Assembly (NCBI RefSeq): GCF_900107845.1
Contig: NZ_FNRM01000007.1
Span: 148,409-212,408, forward strand
Reading direction: 5' to 3'
Length of the DNA stretch: 64,000 nucleotides
Origin: Alkalimonas amylolytica
GTDB taxonomy: Bacteria > Pseudomonadota > Gammaproteobacteria > Enterobacterales > Alteromonadaceae
Positions within the stretch are counted from its first letter, which is position 1, and every line of letters begins with the position of its first letter. Positions 43,008-53,471 of this stretch are shown one piece after another. A program made the position numbers and the translations under genes. The notes beneath the pieces are model-generated. The model did no database searches. It was not told where the DNA came from and saw nothing but the letters and a program-made list of their open reading frames with translations.

Positions 43008-44402
43008 TCAGCGTCTGGAGACTTGCTTTGGTAGTCTGCGACCAAACAGATTTACGGCCTGTACTTGGCCAGCAAGACTACGATCAAAATAACCGGTAAT
43101 CCCCTTTATTGGATTGCTGGCAAACACATACCGATCGGGATACCCTTCAACAGGCCATGCCTCCAGCACTGCTGGCTCTGCCCTGATGACGGGTTCCTCT
43201 CCAGTCATAAGTTGCAGCAACTCGGGATCGTTGTAAAGTGTAAACAACAGCTTTCCTTTATCACCGGCATTTATCTGGCAATGCATCCCAAGAGCACGAT
43301 ATTCCCCCTCATACGCGGCTAACTCGAGAGTATTTACAGAAGCCGGTCTAGCTTCTGTCTCTGCGAGCCCGGTACAGGCCGAGAGTACCCGCGTCCGTGC
43401 TGCTTCACAAAGTGCGAGCCCACCAGGGCTCGAATTGGTGAGGAGCGCGAGCGCCCAGTTGTGTTCAGGAAGCAGCGACAAGTTGGCTTCCTGTCCATTG
43501 GTACTTCCACCATGGCTAACCAAGTAGCTGCCACCAACCTTGCTCAAGAACCAGCCGATACCGAAAGCATCACCGAATCCGCAGCCGGGCATATGCACAG
43601 TGGGTTTACGCATCGCTGCTAATCTAGAGCCAGTTAGCTGTGGTAATTCATACCCATCAGAAAGATCACCCAAGTGGAATCGTGCCCAACTGAGTAGGTC
43701 GGTGATGCTGGTGACAATACCACCGGCTGGTGCGCCGTTTCGTGGTAAGGCCCAAGGTCTGGCAACCTGCAAGATGCCATCAACAGCAGGCTTGTGGCCA
43801 ACCACAAACCGGCGCGTCATCACTTGATCGCGGAAAAAGAAAGACTCACGCAAGCCAAGGGGTTCAAGCAAAAGCTTACTAACTGCAACCTCATAGCTAA
43901 CCCCGGTCACCACCTCGATAACTCGGCCGGCGAGGCAGAAAGCCGCGTTGTTATAAGAGAAAGCCGCACCCGGAGGCATCCATTGCTCCAGCTCCTTCAT
44001 GCGTTCAACGAACCGCATCAGCGCTTCATCCCCATCCCCGGTATCGGGGAAAAAATCGCCTTCCCAGCCAGCAGTATGATTGAGTAACTGCCGCAAGGTA
44101 ACCTGATCTCTTGCCGCCTTATCCTTGAGTTCCAGATCCGGCAAGTAATCGCGAACCGGCGCATCCAGCTCAACCCGTCCCTGGGTTGCTAGCAGCATCA
44201 GCAAGGTAGCCGTAAAGTTCTTACCTATGGAGCCAGCCTGAAATAGCGTATGCTCATTTATAGGTAGGGGGTTATCGATACTGGTTATGCCATAACATGC
44301 ATAGGTAGCTGTGCCTTTATGCCATAAGCCTACAGCAACGCCTGGGACTTCGAGTTCATCGGCAAGTTCAGAGATTAAACTGAGCAATTCTTGGCTCTTC
44401 AT
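43008..44402 (-). CDS. Serine hydrolase of the class C beta-lactamase/PBP4* type
   Basis: A 464-residue protein with all three motifs of the beta-lactamase-like serine hydrolases: SxxK in AGSIGKN (Ser58, Lys61), YxN in SYNNAAF (Tyr150, Asn152) and HGG in VSHGGSTNG (297-299). There is no signal peptide, which is unusual for a beta-lactamase and more like a cytoplasmic esterase or a peptidase of this fold. A C-terminal lipocalin-like domain (about 350-464) follows. Antibiotic resistance should not be assumed. A heptanucleotide repeat lies directly before its start codon, and REP-like copies flank it. Confidence 0.84.
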   Translation of the reverse strand: MKSQELLSLISELADELEVPGVAVGLWHKGTATYACYGITSIDNPLPINEHTLFQAGSIGKNFTATLLMLLATQGRVELDAPVRDYLPDLELKDKAARDQVTLRQLLNHTAGWEGDFFPDTGDGDEALMRFVERMKELEQWMPPGAAFSYNNAAFCLAGRVIEVVTGVSYEVAVSKLLLEPLGLRESFFFRDQVMTRRFVVGHKPAVDGILQVARPWALPRNGAPAGGIVTSITDLLSWARFHLGDLSDGYELPQLTGSRLAAMRKPTVHMPGCGFGDAFGIGWFLSKVGGSYLVSHGGSTNGQEANLSLLPEHNWALALLTNSSPGGLALCEAARTRVLSACTGLAETEARPASVNTLELAAYEGEYRALGMHCQINAGDKGKLLFTLYNDPELLQLMTGEEPVIRAEPAVLEAWPVEGYPDRYVFASNPIKGITGYFDRSLAGQVQAVNLFGRRLPKQVSRR

Positions 44403-44411
44403 ATATCATTC

Positions 44412-44464
44412 CAACCTTCTTCAACCTTCAACCTTCAACCTTCAACCTTCAACCTTCAACCTTC
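44412..44464. repeat. Heptanucleotide tandem repeat in front of the serine hydrolase start
   Basis: Six uninterrupted copies of CAACCTT run from 44422 to 44463, and one more copy lies at 44412-44418 before a two-base break. On the coding (minus) strand the unit is AAGGTTG, starting 10 bases upstream of the ATG at 44402, so changes in copy number would move the promoter relative to the start codon. Confidence 0.9.
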
Positions 44465-44478
44465 GGGGTCAGATCCCG
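44465..44478. repeat. REP-like repeat, copy 2
   Basis: GGGGTCAGATCCCG abuts the heptanucleotide repeat and is identical to the copy at 42943-42956, so the serine hydrolase is bracketed by direct repeats about 1.5 kb apart. Confidence 0.6.
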
Positions 44479-44623
44479 CAGCTCCGATAGCGGTGTTACA
44501 GACGGTTTTTGGTTTGTTGATTCATCATCAGGCCCTTAAACCAAAACTATTCAGAGTATAGTGTGAATAGTCAGCGCATAAAATCCGCGCATCACTTTAT
44601 AACTGTTCGCTCGATTTGCTGCC

Positions 44624-45475
44624 TCAGGACTGAGGCAACAAATAACGACTGTGAAAACGCAGATGGTCTTCAATAAAGCTGGCGATAAAGTAGTAGCTGT
44701 GGTCGTAGCCTGGCTGAATACGCAGTTCGATGTCAGAACCGCTGATGGTACTGGCTGCCAGCAGGGCCTCTGGCTTTAATTGTTCGGCCAGGAACTGATC
44801 GGCATCGCCCTGATCCACCAGGATCGGTAGTGCAGTTTTTTGCGCTGCCAACAACACCGAGGCATCGTAGGCCTGCCAGGTGCTTTCATCCTTGCCTAGA
44901 TAACCGGCCAGTGCCTTGCGGCCCCAGGGGCAATGGATGGGGTTGCTGATTGGGGCAAAGGCCGATACCGAGCAATAACGACCGCTTTCCCGCAGTGCCA
45001 TTACCAGGGCACCATGGCCGCCCATCGAATGGCCGGAAATCGACCGCTTGGTACTCAGTGGCAATTCGGCTTCCACCAGCGCTGGCAGCTCTTTGCTGAT
45101 GTAATCGTACATCTGGTAGTGCTTGGCAAAAGGTGCCGCGGTGGCATTGACGTAAAAACCAGCGCCCAGGCCAAAGTCGTAGGCCCCTTCAGGATCGTCT
45201 GGCACGGCATCGCCGCGCGGGCTGGTATCCGGGATCACCAGGGCAATGCCAAGCTCTGCAGCAACCCGCTGAGCACCGGCTTTGGCCGAGAAGTTCTCAT
45301 CAGTGCAGGTCAGGCCTGATAACCAATACAGGGATGGTACGTCTTGTTGCGCCGTTTGCGGCGGCAGAAACACCGAGAACTGCATCCGGCAATTCAGCAC
45401 TTTGGAGTCGTGGGCAAAGCGCATCTGGCGGCCGCCAAACAGTCGCTGATCGCTGATTTTTTCTAAGGCTTGCAT
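44624..45475 (-). CDS. fghA: S-formylglutathione hydrolase
   Basis: A 283-residue esterase-D type enzyme: [28 protein letters not shown], the nucleophile motif [10 protein letters not shown], and the late Asp/His region DQGDADQFL and GYDHSYYFI. It hydrolyses S-formylglutathione to formate and glutathione, the second step of formaldehyde detoxification (family knowledge). The start follows AAGGAGG by five bases, and the gene is directly downstream of adhC/frmA. Confidence 0.95.
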   Translation of the reverse strand: MQALEKISDQRLFGGRQMRFAHDSKVLNCRMQFSVFLPPQTAQQDVPSLYWLSGLTCTDENFSAKAGAQRVAAELGIALVIPDTSPRGDAVPDDPEGAYDFGLGAGFYVNATAAPFAKHYQMYDYISKELPALVEAELPLSTKRSISGHSMGGHGALVMALRESGRYCSVSAFAPISNPIHCPWGRKALAGYLGKDESTWQAYDASVLLAAQKTALPILVDQGDADQFLAEQLKPEALLAASTISGSDIELRIQPGYDHSYYFIASFIEDHLRFHSRYLLPQS

Positions 45476-45485
45476 GCCGGCCTCC

Positions 45486-46619
<1,134 letters not shown>

Positions 46620-46705
46620 TCAGTGATTTTGTCGTTGTGCTCTAAGTTTAGTGCATTGTAATTTTTTCTGATTGCAGGATAATCTGGCTGTTTATCAAAT
46701 CAGTT

Positions 46706-46719
46706 TTGCATATATGCAA
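46706..46719. promoter_or_regulatory. Perfect 14-bp palindrome between frmA and the LysR gene
   Basis: TTGCATATATGCAA is a perfect palindrome 13 bases upstream of the LysR start codon and about 100 from frmA. It probably lies over the lysR promoter and may be the autoregulatory binding site. Confidence 0.5.
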
Positions 46720-46732
46720 TAAATGAGGTTGT

Positions 46733-47614
46733 ATGAGTGATTGGCAGGGCATCAGTGAATTTGTTGCTGTGGCCGAGCGGCACAGTTTTACCGCAGCTGC
46801 CAGGCAGCTGGACTGTTCGGTGGCACAAGTCAGTCGCAATGTGGCCGCGCTGGAGCACAGGTTAGGTTTAAAGTTGTTGTTTCGCTCGACCCGCAGTGTC
46901 ACCTTGACCAAAGAAGGTGAGTTGTATTTGCAGCATTGCCGGCATTTGGTTACCGGTTTGCAGGAAGCCAATCAGCTACTGGCTGACTTTAATCAGACCC
47001 CGCGGGGCCGCTTGCGTATTACCGCACCGGTGTATTATGGCGAGTACCGCATTGCGCCTTTGCTGCATCAGTTTTTACGGCAGTACCCCGAGCTGGAACT
47101 GCAACTGCAGCTCAGTAACGAGCGACTGGATCTGATCCAGGGCAGCTACGATTTGGCGATACGATTGGGGCAGTTGGAGGACTCCAGTCTGATGGCCCGG
47201 CGCTTAACCTCCCGTCAGTTGCATCTGGTGGCTGCACCGGCTTACCTGGCAACCGCCGGTACGCCAAAAAATTTGACCGAGCTGCAACATCACTCTTGTT
47301 TGCCGGGTACTTTGGATCACTGGCGGTTTCAGGAAGCAGGGAAAGCGGTCAGCTTCCGCCCTCGGGGCCGGGTGCAGTGCAACAGTGGTTTGGCTTTGTT
47401 GGATGCTGCCAGCTGTGGCCTTGGCCTGGTGCAATTGCCAGATTATTATCTGAGCACGGCACTTGCCAAAGGCGAACTGATTGAAGTCTTGTCAGAGTTC
47501 AGGCCCAAACCCGAAGGGATCTGGGCCTTGTATCCGCAAAATCGTCATTTGACAGCGAGAGTGCAGTTGCTGATAGATTTTCTGCATCAGCAACTGGCGC
47601 TTGATGTCAGTTAG
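46733..47614 (+). CDS. LysR-family transcriptional regulator
   Basis: A 293-residue regulator with an N-terminal helix-turn-helix (GISEFVAVAERHSFTAAARQLDCSVAQVSRNVAALEHRLGLKL) and a co-inducer domain (LRITAPVYYGEYRIAPLLHQFL; SYDLAIRLGQLEDSSLMARRL). It is divergent from frmA-fghA with 128 bases between, typical for a LysR controlling its neighbour; formaldehyde or its adduct as inducer is inferred. Its end overlaps the convergent M28 gene by four bases. Confidence 0.9.
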   Translation: MSDWQGISEFVAVAERHSFTAAARQLDCSVAQVSRNVAALEHRLGLKLLFRSTRSVTLTKEGELYLQHCRHLVTGLQEANQLLADFNQTPRGRLRITAPVYYGEYRIAPLLHQFLRQYPELELQLQLSNERLDLIQGSYDLAIRLGQLEDSSLMARRLTSRQLHLVAAPAYLATAGTPKNLTELQHHSCLPGTLDHWRFQEAGKAVSFRPRGRVQCNSGLALLDAASCGLGLVQLPDYYLSTALAKGELIEVLSEFRPKPEGIWALYPQNRHLTARVQLLIDFLHQQLALDVS

Positions 47615-49296
47615 TTGGCGGCCTCCAGCACTGCTTGCTGCGTATGGGGCTGGCCAACCACATCGTGGAAGTAGCTCTGTTGCAGCCAGAAAGGGCGCTG
47701 TGGCTCGTTGGCCAAATCCACGGCAATATTAAAATTAATCTGGGTAAAAATAGCCCCAAAATCGTAGCGGATGGCACCGTATTCGCGGGTTAAATCGGCA
47801 ATGGAGTCGGTAGGTTTGTGGTAATGCTTGCTAAAGAAGCTGCCCCAGATGGCGGCTGCATCTTGCTCTGGATCCTGCGACTGAAAGCCGGTCATTAAAA
47901 ACACCGCTGGAATGCCCTGACGTACCAGCGTGTAGTGATCGGAGCGGGTGAAAATAGCCTGCTCTGGCATCGGATCCGGGCTTAGACGAATGCCTTCCCG
48001 GGCGGCGGCACGCTCTACCACCGGGCCAAGTGACGAATGATTGGCACCAAAAGCAATCAAGTCAGCAAACGGATACAGCAACACCGGCATGTCCATATTG
48101 ACGTTAGCAATCAGGCTCTCAATGGGCCGGGTTGGGTTGTGCGCATAGTAATCCGCTCCCAGCAGGCCTTTTTCTTCGCCGGTCACCACCAGAAATAAAA
48201 TCGAGCGTTTTGGGGGTTCTGCCAATTCGGTGAACATGCGGGCAGTTTCCAGCAAAATGGCCACACCGGCGGCATTGTCCATGGCACCGTTATTGACTCG
48301 GTTGTCGCTACGGACATCCTGGATCACACCGATGTGATCCGAGTGCGCCGTCAGTACCACGTATTCATGACGCAAGCTTGGATCTGAGCCAGGTAACACC
48401 GCCACCACATTGGGGCTACTGATGTCGTCATGCGTGGACTGACGGCTTAAGGTGGCGCTGATATTGAGCTCAAAGCCCTGTGGCATTTCTTTAGCATCCA
48501 GCATGGCAAAAATAGTGCTGAGTGGCGTGGTTGCTTCGGCAAACAAGGCTTCCGCCGCTTCATGATGCACATAAGCACCACCGCGTAGCTGGCGCTGCAC
48601 ACCACCTGGCTGGCCATCGCTATCCAGCCAGCGCATCGAAGGGGTATTCAGATACAGGATACTGTTGGCATAGGGACGCATCGCCTCTCGCTGCGGCGTA
48701 TGAATGGTAATGATGCCCACAGCGCCTTGCTCGGCAGCAAAACGACTGCGCTCACGGCCTAAATGGGCGGCTTCTTCGCTGGGAATATGCTCTGGCAGAC
48801 CCGGCAGCATGATGGCGATTTTACCGTTCAAATCCAGCCCCTGGTAATCGTTGATGCCAAATTCGTCCGAGATCAGGCCATAACCGACAAACACCAGCGG
48901 CGCTGTAATGCTGGACTCGGTGGCAACCGGATCGGCACCGCTGAAAAAAGCTTTCGGGTAGGCCAGCTCCTGATCGCCATCGGCCGTGTGCAACACCATG
49001 CGGGCACTGTTCGGTACCAGGCGGCTGCTGCGTAGCGGCACCCGTTGATAGAAGGTGCCGTTATCACCGGCTGGCTCAAGGCCCAGGGCTTGCAGCTGAG
49101 TGGCAATGTACAAGGAAGCAATTTCATGACCACGACTGCCGGTGTCACGGCCTTCCAGCTCATCCGAGGCCAGAAACAGCATATGGCCTTCAATGGCAGC
49201 GGCACTGGCTTGCGGCTCAAGCTGCTTAACGGTTGAAAGCGAGCTGCAGCCAAGCAATAACACTGAGGCTGCAGCCATCAGACTAAGATATTTCAT
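47611..49296 (-). CDS. M28-family zinc aminopeptidase lipoprotein
   Basis: A 561-residue exported peptidase with lipoprotein signal (SLMAAASVLLLGCS). Metal-site motifs are complete: VLTAHSDHIG, NGAMDNAAGVAILLE (bridging Asp), VVTGEEKGLLGADYY (catalytic Glu pair), VNMDMPVL and RSDHYTLVRQGIPAVFL (last His). A PA-domain insertion lies at about 130-270. It would release N-terminal amino acids in the periplasm or at the cell surface (family knowledge), in line with the other peptidases of this window. Confidence 0.92.
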   Translation of the reverse strand: MKYLSLMAAASVLLLGCSSLSTVKQLEPQASAAAIEGHMLFLASDELEGRDTGSRGHEIASLYIATQLQALGLEPAGDNGTFYQRVPLRSSRLVPNSARMVLHTADGDQELAYPKAFFSGADPVATESSITAPLVFVGYGLISDEFGINDYQGLDLNGKIAIMLPGLPEHIPSEEAAHLGRERSRFAAEQGAVGIITIHTPQREAMRPYANSILYLNTPSMRWLDSDGQPGGVQRQLRGGAYVHHEAAEALFAEATTPLSTIFAMLDAKEMPQGFELNISATLSRQSTHDDISSPNVVAVLPGSDPSLRHEYVVLTAHSDHIGVIQDVRSDNRVNNGAMDNAAGVAILLETARMFTELAEPPKRSILFLVVTGEEKGLLGADYYAHNPTRPIESLIANVNMDMPVLLYPFADLIAFGANHSSLGPVVERAAAREGIRLSPDPMPEQAIFTRSDHYTLVRQGIPAVFLMTGFQSQDPEQDAAAIWGSFFSKHYHKPTDSIADLTREYGAIRYDFGAIFTQINFNIAVDLANEPQRPFWLQQSYFHDVVGQPHTQQAVLEAAN

Positions 49297-49380
49297 AATA
49301 GAAACCTGTGTGGGTAATGAGCGGTTTATAACCTGGCCCGACAGCGAAAGACCAGTCAGAATCGGTCAATCGCCAAGCAG

Positions 49381-50061
49381 TTACGCCTGATGACGTGGTG
49401 TGGCGACAATGGCCGCCAGCAACTGATGGTAATCGCTGATGGCCGGGTACTGTTCAATAGTTCGCAGAGCTTGTTGGCTGTCCGGGTTGGCGACCGCCAG
49501 CAGGTGGCGGATGCCAAACTCCTGAGCGGCTTGCAAAATGGGCAGGCTGTCATCCACGAACAGGGTTCGCTCAGGATCAAAACCGAGCCGGTCCTGCAGC
49601 TTTTGCCATAAGGCCCAGCTTTCTTTAGTGACACCAAATTCGTGGGTGGAAATCAATTGCTCGATGTACTTGGCCAAATCGGTATGCTCAATTTTCAGCG
49701 ACAAGCTATCCGGGTGGGCATTGGTCACCAGTACAATGTGGCGGCCGCTATCTTTTAAGGCCGATAAAAACGCTGGCACATCATCGCGCATGCGGATTTT
49801 ATCCATCACTTCGCGTTTTAACTCGGTGATTGGCAATTGCAGCCGCTTGCCCCAGTAATCCAGACAGTACCACTCCAGCTTACCGGTCAGCTCGGCGTAT
49901 TCAGCCCGTAACTCTGCCTTGGCTTGTTCCACGCTGCGGTCCGTCAGCTCGGCCCAGCGTCGTGGCAGATGCTCCAGCCAGAAGTAGTTGTCAAAGTGCA
50001 GATCCAGCAGGGTGCCATCCATATCCAGCAGCACGGTATCAATTTGATCCCAGTTCAGCAT
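49381..50061 (-). CDS. yrfG: GMP/IMP nucleotidase YrfG (HAD family)
   Basis: A 226-residue HAD phosphatase with DMDGT near residue 14-18 (catalytic Asp pair), VTNAHPDSL (motif II), KESWALWQKL with the motif III lysine, and FVDDSLP (motif IV). LDLHFDNYFWLEHLP is typical of YrfG, a purine nucleotidase (family knowledge). It is divergent from nudE; in E. coli the two are close together upstream of hslR. Confidence 0.92.
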   Translation of the reverse strand: MLNWDQIDTVLLDMDGTLLDLHFDNYFWLEHLPRRWAELTDRSVEQAKAELRAEYAELTGKLEWYCLDYWGKRLQLPITELKREVMDKIRMRDDVPAFLSALKDSGRHIVLVTNAHPDSLSLKIEHTDLAKYIEQLISTHEFGVTKESWALWQKLQDRLGFDPERTLFVDDSLPILQAAQEFGIRHLLAVANPDSQQALRTIEQYPAISDYHQLLAAIVATPRHQA

Positions 50062-50155
50062 CGTTTTTTCCTGTCATTCGTTTTATCATGGGGCAGAGCG
50101 CATCGTTGCTTAGGCAACAGCCGCCTGGCGGCGCTATTGTAACAGAGGGAAGCGG

Positions 50156-50743
50156 ATGGCTGAATCAAAGCAGACAAAACAAGCACCAGAGATCCTTCAT
50201 CAGGAAGTGGTGGCGCAAAGCCGGCTGTTTAAAATTGAGCAATTACAACTGCGTTTTAGCAATGGTGAAGAGCGGCTGTATGAACGCATGCGTGGCACTG
50301 GTCGTGGCGCCGTGATGGTGGTGGCCATGCCGGATCCGGAGCATTTTTATCTGGTGCGCGAATACTGTGCCGGTACCCATGATTATCAATTGGGTTTTCC
50401 AAAAGGTCTGATCGACCCGGGCGAAGATCCTTTGGTTGCGGCCAACCGTGAATTGAAAGAAGAGATTGGTTTTGGTGCCAGGCGTTTGATCCCGTTGAAG
50501 TCGGTGGCACTGGCTCCGGGCTATTTTAATGCTACAATGCATATAGTGCTGGCGCTGGATTTATTCCCGGAGCAATTGACTGGCGATGAACCCGAACCGC
50601 TGGAGCAGGTCAGCTGGCCCCGGCACCATCTGGACGAGCTGCTGCAGCAGGTTGACTTTACCGAAGCCCGCAGTGTAGCCGCTCTTTTTCTGGCAGACGC
50701 TTACCTGGCAAGGAATCCCGATGTTTTTGAGCTCACTGCTTGA
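50156..50743 (+). CDS. nudE: ADP-compound hydrolase NudE
   Basis: A 195-residue Nudix hydrolase. The Nudix box is complete: GFPKGLIDPGEDPLVAANRE followed by LKEEIGFGARRL. FRYEY-like VREYCAGTHDYQLGFPKG and SVALAPGYFNATMHI are typical of NudE, which splits ADP-ribose, NADH and Ap3A (family knowledge). AGAGGGAAG provides the ribosome site. Its end overlaps cysQ by 23 bases. Confidence 0.93.
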   Translation: MAESKQTKQAPEILHQEVVAQSRLFKIEQLQLRFSNGEERLYERMRGTGRGAVMVVAMPDPEHFYLVREYCAGTHDYQLGFPKGLIDPGEDPLVAANRELKEEIGFGARRLIPLKSVALAPGYFNATMHIVLALDLFPEQLTGDEPEPLEQVSWPRHHLDELLQQVDFTEARSVAALFLADAYLARNPDVFELTA

Positions 50744-51527
50744 ACCGATCAAAACGGCAGCCAAAGAGGCCGGCGATCGGCTCTGGCAGCTGTATCAGAG
50801 TGGTGATTATCAGCAAGAAACCAAAGACGACCAGAGCCCGGTGACCAGCGCCGATCTGGCCGCCAACGACATCATTATGCAGCACCTGCAGGTGCTGACT
50901 CCAACTATCCCCATTATTTCTGAAGAAGTGCAGTTATTGCCGTTGGCAAAACGCCAGCACTGGCCGCGCTATTGGCTGATTGATCCGATGGATGGCACCC
51001 AGGAATTTGTTGCCCGTAGCGGTGATTTTGCCGTCAGTATTGCTTTGGTAGAGCATGGTTGGCCGGCACTTGGGGTGATTTACTGGCCCAAGGAACAAGT
51101 GCTGTATTACGCCACTCGTGGCCATGGTGCCTTCAAACAACAAGGCTCTAAAATCCGCCGCATTCAGGTGCATCAGCATCAGCAACCCGACCCCTTGCGG
51201 GTAGCGGTCAGTCGGCGCCAGGCCCGTGAACCCATCGAGCAACTGTTACCGCATGGCCAACAGGTGCACTACATTCCGCTTGGCAGCTGTTCGCTAAAAA
51301 GCTGCCTGGTGGCGGAAGGTAGTGCCGATTGTTATGTCCGGCTGGGACCAACGGGTGAATGGGATACCGGCGCTGTGCATATTATCGTCGAAGAAGCTGG
51401 CGGCAAAATTCTCGATAGCAGCTTTGCACCACTCAGTTACAATCAGCGCGAAAGTCTGGCCAACCCGAACTTTGTGGTGATGGGGCAGGCGGATTTACCC
51501 TGGCCACAATTGATACAACCCCAGTAA
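50721..51527 (+). CDS. cysQ: 3'(2'),5'-bisphosphate nucleotidase CysQ
   Basis: A 268-residue magnesium-dependent phosphatase with SPVTSADLAAND, PIISEE, the metal motif LIDPMDGTQEFVARSGDFAV and the late GEWDTGAVHIIVEEAGG (a WDTGA variant of WDTAA). CysQ removes the 3' phosphate from PAP, a by-product of sulfate assimilation (family knowledge). It overlaps nudE, so the two are co-translated; cysE in the same window shares the cysteine pathway but is far away. Confidence 0.94.
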   Translation: MFLSSLLEPIKTAAKEAGDRLWQLYQSGDYQQETKDDQSPVTSADLAANDIIMQHLQVLTPTIPIISEEVQLLPLAKRQHWPRYWLIDPMDGTQEFVARSGDFAVSIALVEHGWPALGVIYWPKEQVLYYATRGHGAFKQQGSKIRRIQVHQHQQPDPLRVAVSRRQAREPIEQLLPHGQQVHYIPLGSCSLKSCLVAEGSADCYVRLGPTGEWDTGAVHIIVEEAGGKILDSSFAPLSYNQRESLANPNFVVMGQADLPWPQLIQPQ

Positions 51528-51673
51528 ACTTTCAGCCCTTGCAACAAAAAAATGCGCATGCTTATGCAGTAAATCCGCATAGGCCGCGGCCTGCCTTGGT
51601 TAGCGCCGATTTGGCTGCGATCAAAACCTATCTTTTTGGCAGCAAAAACGGTATCATGCGCGGGTGTTTTTTA

Positions 51674-51688
51674 GGCAGCGGAGCTGCC
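51674..51688 (+). other. Hairpin in the pckA leader
   Basis: GGCAGC (51674-51679) and GCTGCC (51683-51688) form a tight stem with loop GGA, about 80 bases upstream of pckA. The 238-base leader shows no other clear element; its role is unknown. Confidence 0.35.
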
Positions 51689-51765
51689 GGCACCTTGAAA
51701 GATGAACGTTGAAGTCCGCCTAGAGACTGCACCCTACACCTACAGTACCCTTAGGAGCCTACATC

Positions 51766-53364
51766 ATGTCCGATTTGGATCTGAGCCAATACGGCATCAC
51801 CGATGTCACGGAAGTCGTATATAACCCCAGTTACGACCAGTTGTTTGCGGAAGAGACGCGTGCGGATCTCGAAGGTTATGAGCAGGGGAAAGTCACCACC
51901 CTGGGCGCCGTAGCCGTGGATACCGGTATCTTTACCGGCCGTTCCCCGAAAGACAAATACATCGTCCGTGACGACACCACCCGCGATACACTGTGGTGGG
52001 CTGATCAGGGCAAAAACGACAATAAGCCGATTTCGCCGGAAGTCTGGGCCGATTTAAAAGGCCTGGTTACCCAGCAGCTGTCTGGCAAGCGTTTGTTCGT
52101 GGTGGATACCTTCTGCGGTGCCAACCCGGACACCCGCTTATCGGTGCGTTTTATCACCGAAGTGGCCTGGCAGGCGCATTTCGTCAAGAACATGTTTATT
52201 CGTCCAAGCGACGACGAACTGAAACATTACACGCCGGACTTTGTGGTGATGAACGGTGCCAAGTGCACCAACCCGAACTGGCAGCAGCATGGCCTGAACT
52301 CCGAGAACTTTATTGCCTTTAATCTGACCGAGCGCATCCAGCTGATTGGTGGCACCTGGTACGGTGGTGAGATGAAAAAAGGCATGTTCTCACTGATGAA
52401 CTACTATCTGCCACTGAAAGGCATTGCCTCGATGCATTGCTCAGCCAATGTCTGTGAAGACGGCAACGTGGCGGTGTTCTTCGGTTTATCCGGTACCGGC
52501 AAAACCACCCTGTCAACCGATCCGAAGCGTAAGCTGATTGGTGATGATGAGCACGGCTGGGACGACGATGGCATCTTCAACTTTGAAGGCGGCTGCTACG
52601 CCAAAACCATCAATCTGTCGCAGGAAAACGAACCGGATATCTACCAAGCCATTCGCCGTGATGCCCTGCTGGAAAACGTCACGGTACGTGACGATGGCAG
52701 CGTTGATTTTGACGATGGCTCGAAAACCGAGAATACCCGGGTGTCGTACCCGATTTACCACATCGACAACATCGTCAAGCCTGTATCCAAGGCCGGTCAT
52801 GCCAAGAAGGTGATCTTCCTGACGGCCGATGCCTTTGGTGTCTTGCCGCCGGTTTCAAAGCTAACCAAAGAACAAACCAAGTACCACTTCCTGTCTGGCT
52901 TTACTGCCAAACTGGCGGGTACCGAGCGTGGCATTACCGAGCCAACACCTACCTTCTCCAGCTGCTTTGGTGCGGCTTTTTTAAGCCTGCACCCAACCAA
53001 GTACGCCGAAGTATTGGTGAAGCGGATGGAAGCGGCCGGTGCAGAAGCTTACCTGGTGAATACCGGCTGGAATGGTACCGGCAAGCGGATCTCCATCAAG
53101 GCAACCCGTGCCATCATAGATGCCATTTTAGATGGCAGCATTGAAAACGCTGAGTTTATGCAGTTGCCATACTTTAATCTGGCCGTGCCGACGCATCTGC
53201 ACGATGTGGAAGATGGCATTCTGGATCCACGCAACACCTATGCCGATGCGGCCCAGTGGGATACCAAAGCCAAAGATTTGGCCCAGCGTTTTATCAACAA
53301 CTTCGAGAAATTCACCGACAACGACGAAGGCAAAGCCCTGGTCGCTGCCGGCCCGCAGTTGTAA
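51766..53364 (+). CDS. pckA: Phosphoenolpyruvate carboxykinase (ATP)
   Basis: A 532-residue enzyme of the usual length: [14 protein letters not shown], the substrate/metal region [22 protein letters not shown]-loop [14 protein letters not shown] (about 240-253), [21 protein letters not shown] and the late [11 protein letters not shown]. It converts oxaloacetate to PEP for gluconeogenesis (family knowledge), fitting growth on amino acids. The gene is often next to hslO in related genomes; here it lies after cysQ. AGGAG lies just before the start. Confidence 0.97.
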   Translation: MSDLDLSQYGITDVTEVVYNPSYDQLFAEETRADLEGYEQGKVTTLGAVAVDTGIFTGRSPKDKYIVRDDTTRDTLWWADQGKNDNKPISPEVWADLKGLVTQQLSGKRLFVVDTFCGANPDTRLSVRFITEVAWQAHFVKNMFIRPSDDELKHYTPDFVVMNGAKCTNPNWQQHGLNSENFIAFNLTERIQLIGGTWYGGEMKKGMFSLMNYYLPLKGIASMHCSANVCEDGNVAVFFGLSGTGKTTLSTDPKRKLIGDDEHGWDDDGIFNFEGGCYAKTINLSQENEPDIYQAIRRDALLENVTVRDDGSVDFDDGSKTENTRVSYPIYHIDNIVKPVSKAGHAKKVIFLTADAFGVLPPVSKLTKEQTKYHFLSGFTAKLAGTERGITEPTPTFSSCFGAAFLSLHPTKYAEVLVKRMEAAGAEAYLVNTGWNGTGKRISIKATRAIIDAILDGSIENAEFMQLPYFNLAVPTHLHDVEDGILDPRNTYADAAQWDTKAKDLAQRFINNFEKFTDNDEGKALVAAGPQL

Positions 53365-53380
53365 GCGTTAGCGCAGAATA

Positions 53381-53410
53381 AAAAAACGCAGCCTGGTCGC
53401 TGCGTTTTTT
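53381..53410 (+). terminator. Bidirectional intrinsic terminator after pckA
   Basis: AAAAAACGCAGC (53381-53392) pairs with GCTGCGTTTTTT (53399-53410) around CTGGTC. With A and T runs on both sides it can act in either direction. Confidence 0.92.
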
Positions 53411-53428
53411 TATGCCTGCTGTTGCGGC

Positions 53429-53456
53429 AAAAAAACGGCGCCCTCAGGCGCCGTTT
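53429..53456 (-). terminator. Intrinsic terminator of the M3 peptidase gene
   Basis: AAACGGCGCC (53433-53442) and GGCGCCGTTT (53447-53456) form a ten-pair stem with loop CTCA; on the minus strand seven Ts follow. Confidence 0.9.
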
Positions 53457-53471
53457 GCTAGCTGAGAACCA

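Noticed and set aside
43008..44402. Serine hydrolase called as an AmpC antibiotic-resistance enzyme
   Set aside because: The motifs fit the wider class C/PBP4* fold, but the lack of a signal peptide and the extra C-terminal domain argue against a classical periplasmic beta-lactamase.
44412..44464. Short regular repeats considered as a CRISPR array
   Set aside because: Units are seven bases with no spacers, and no cas genes are present; this is a simple tandem repeat.
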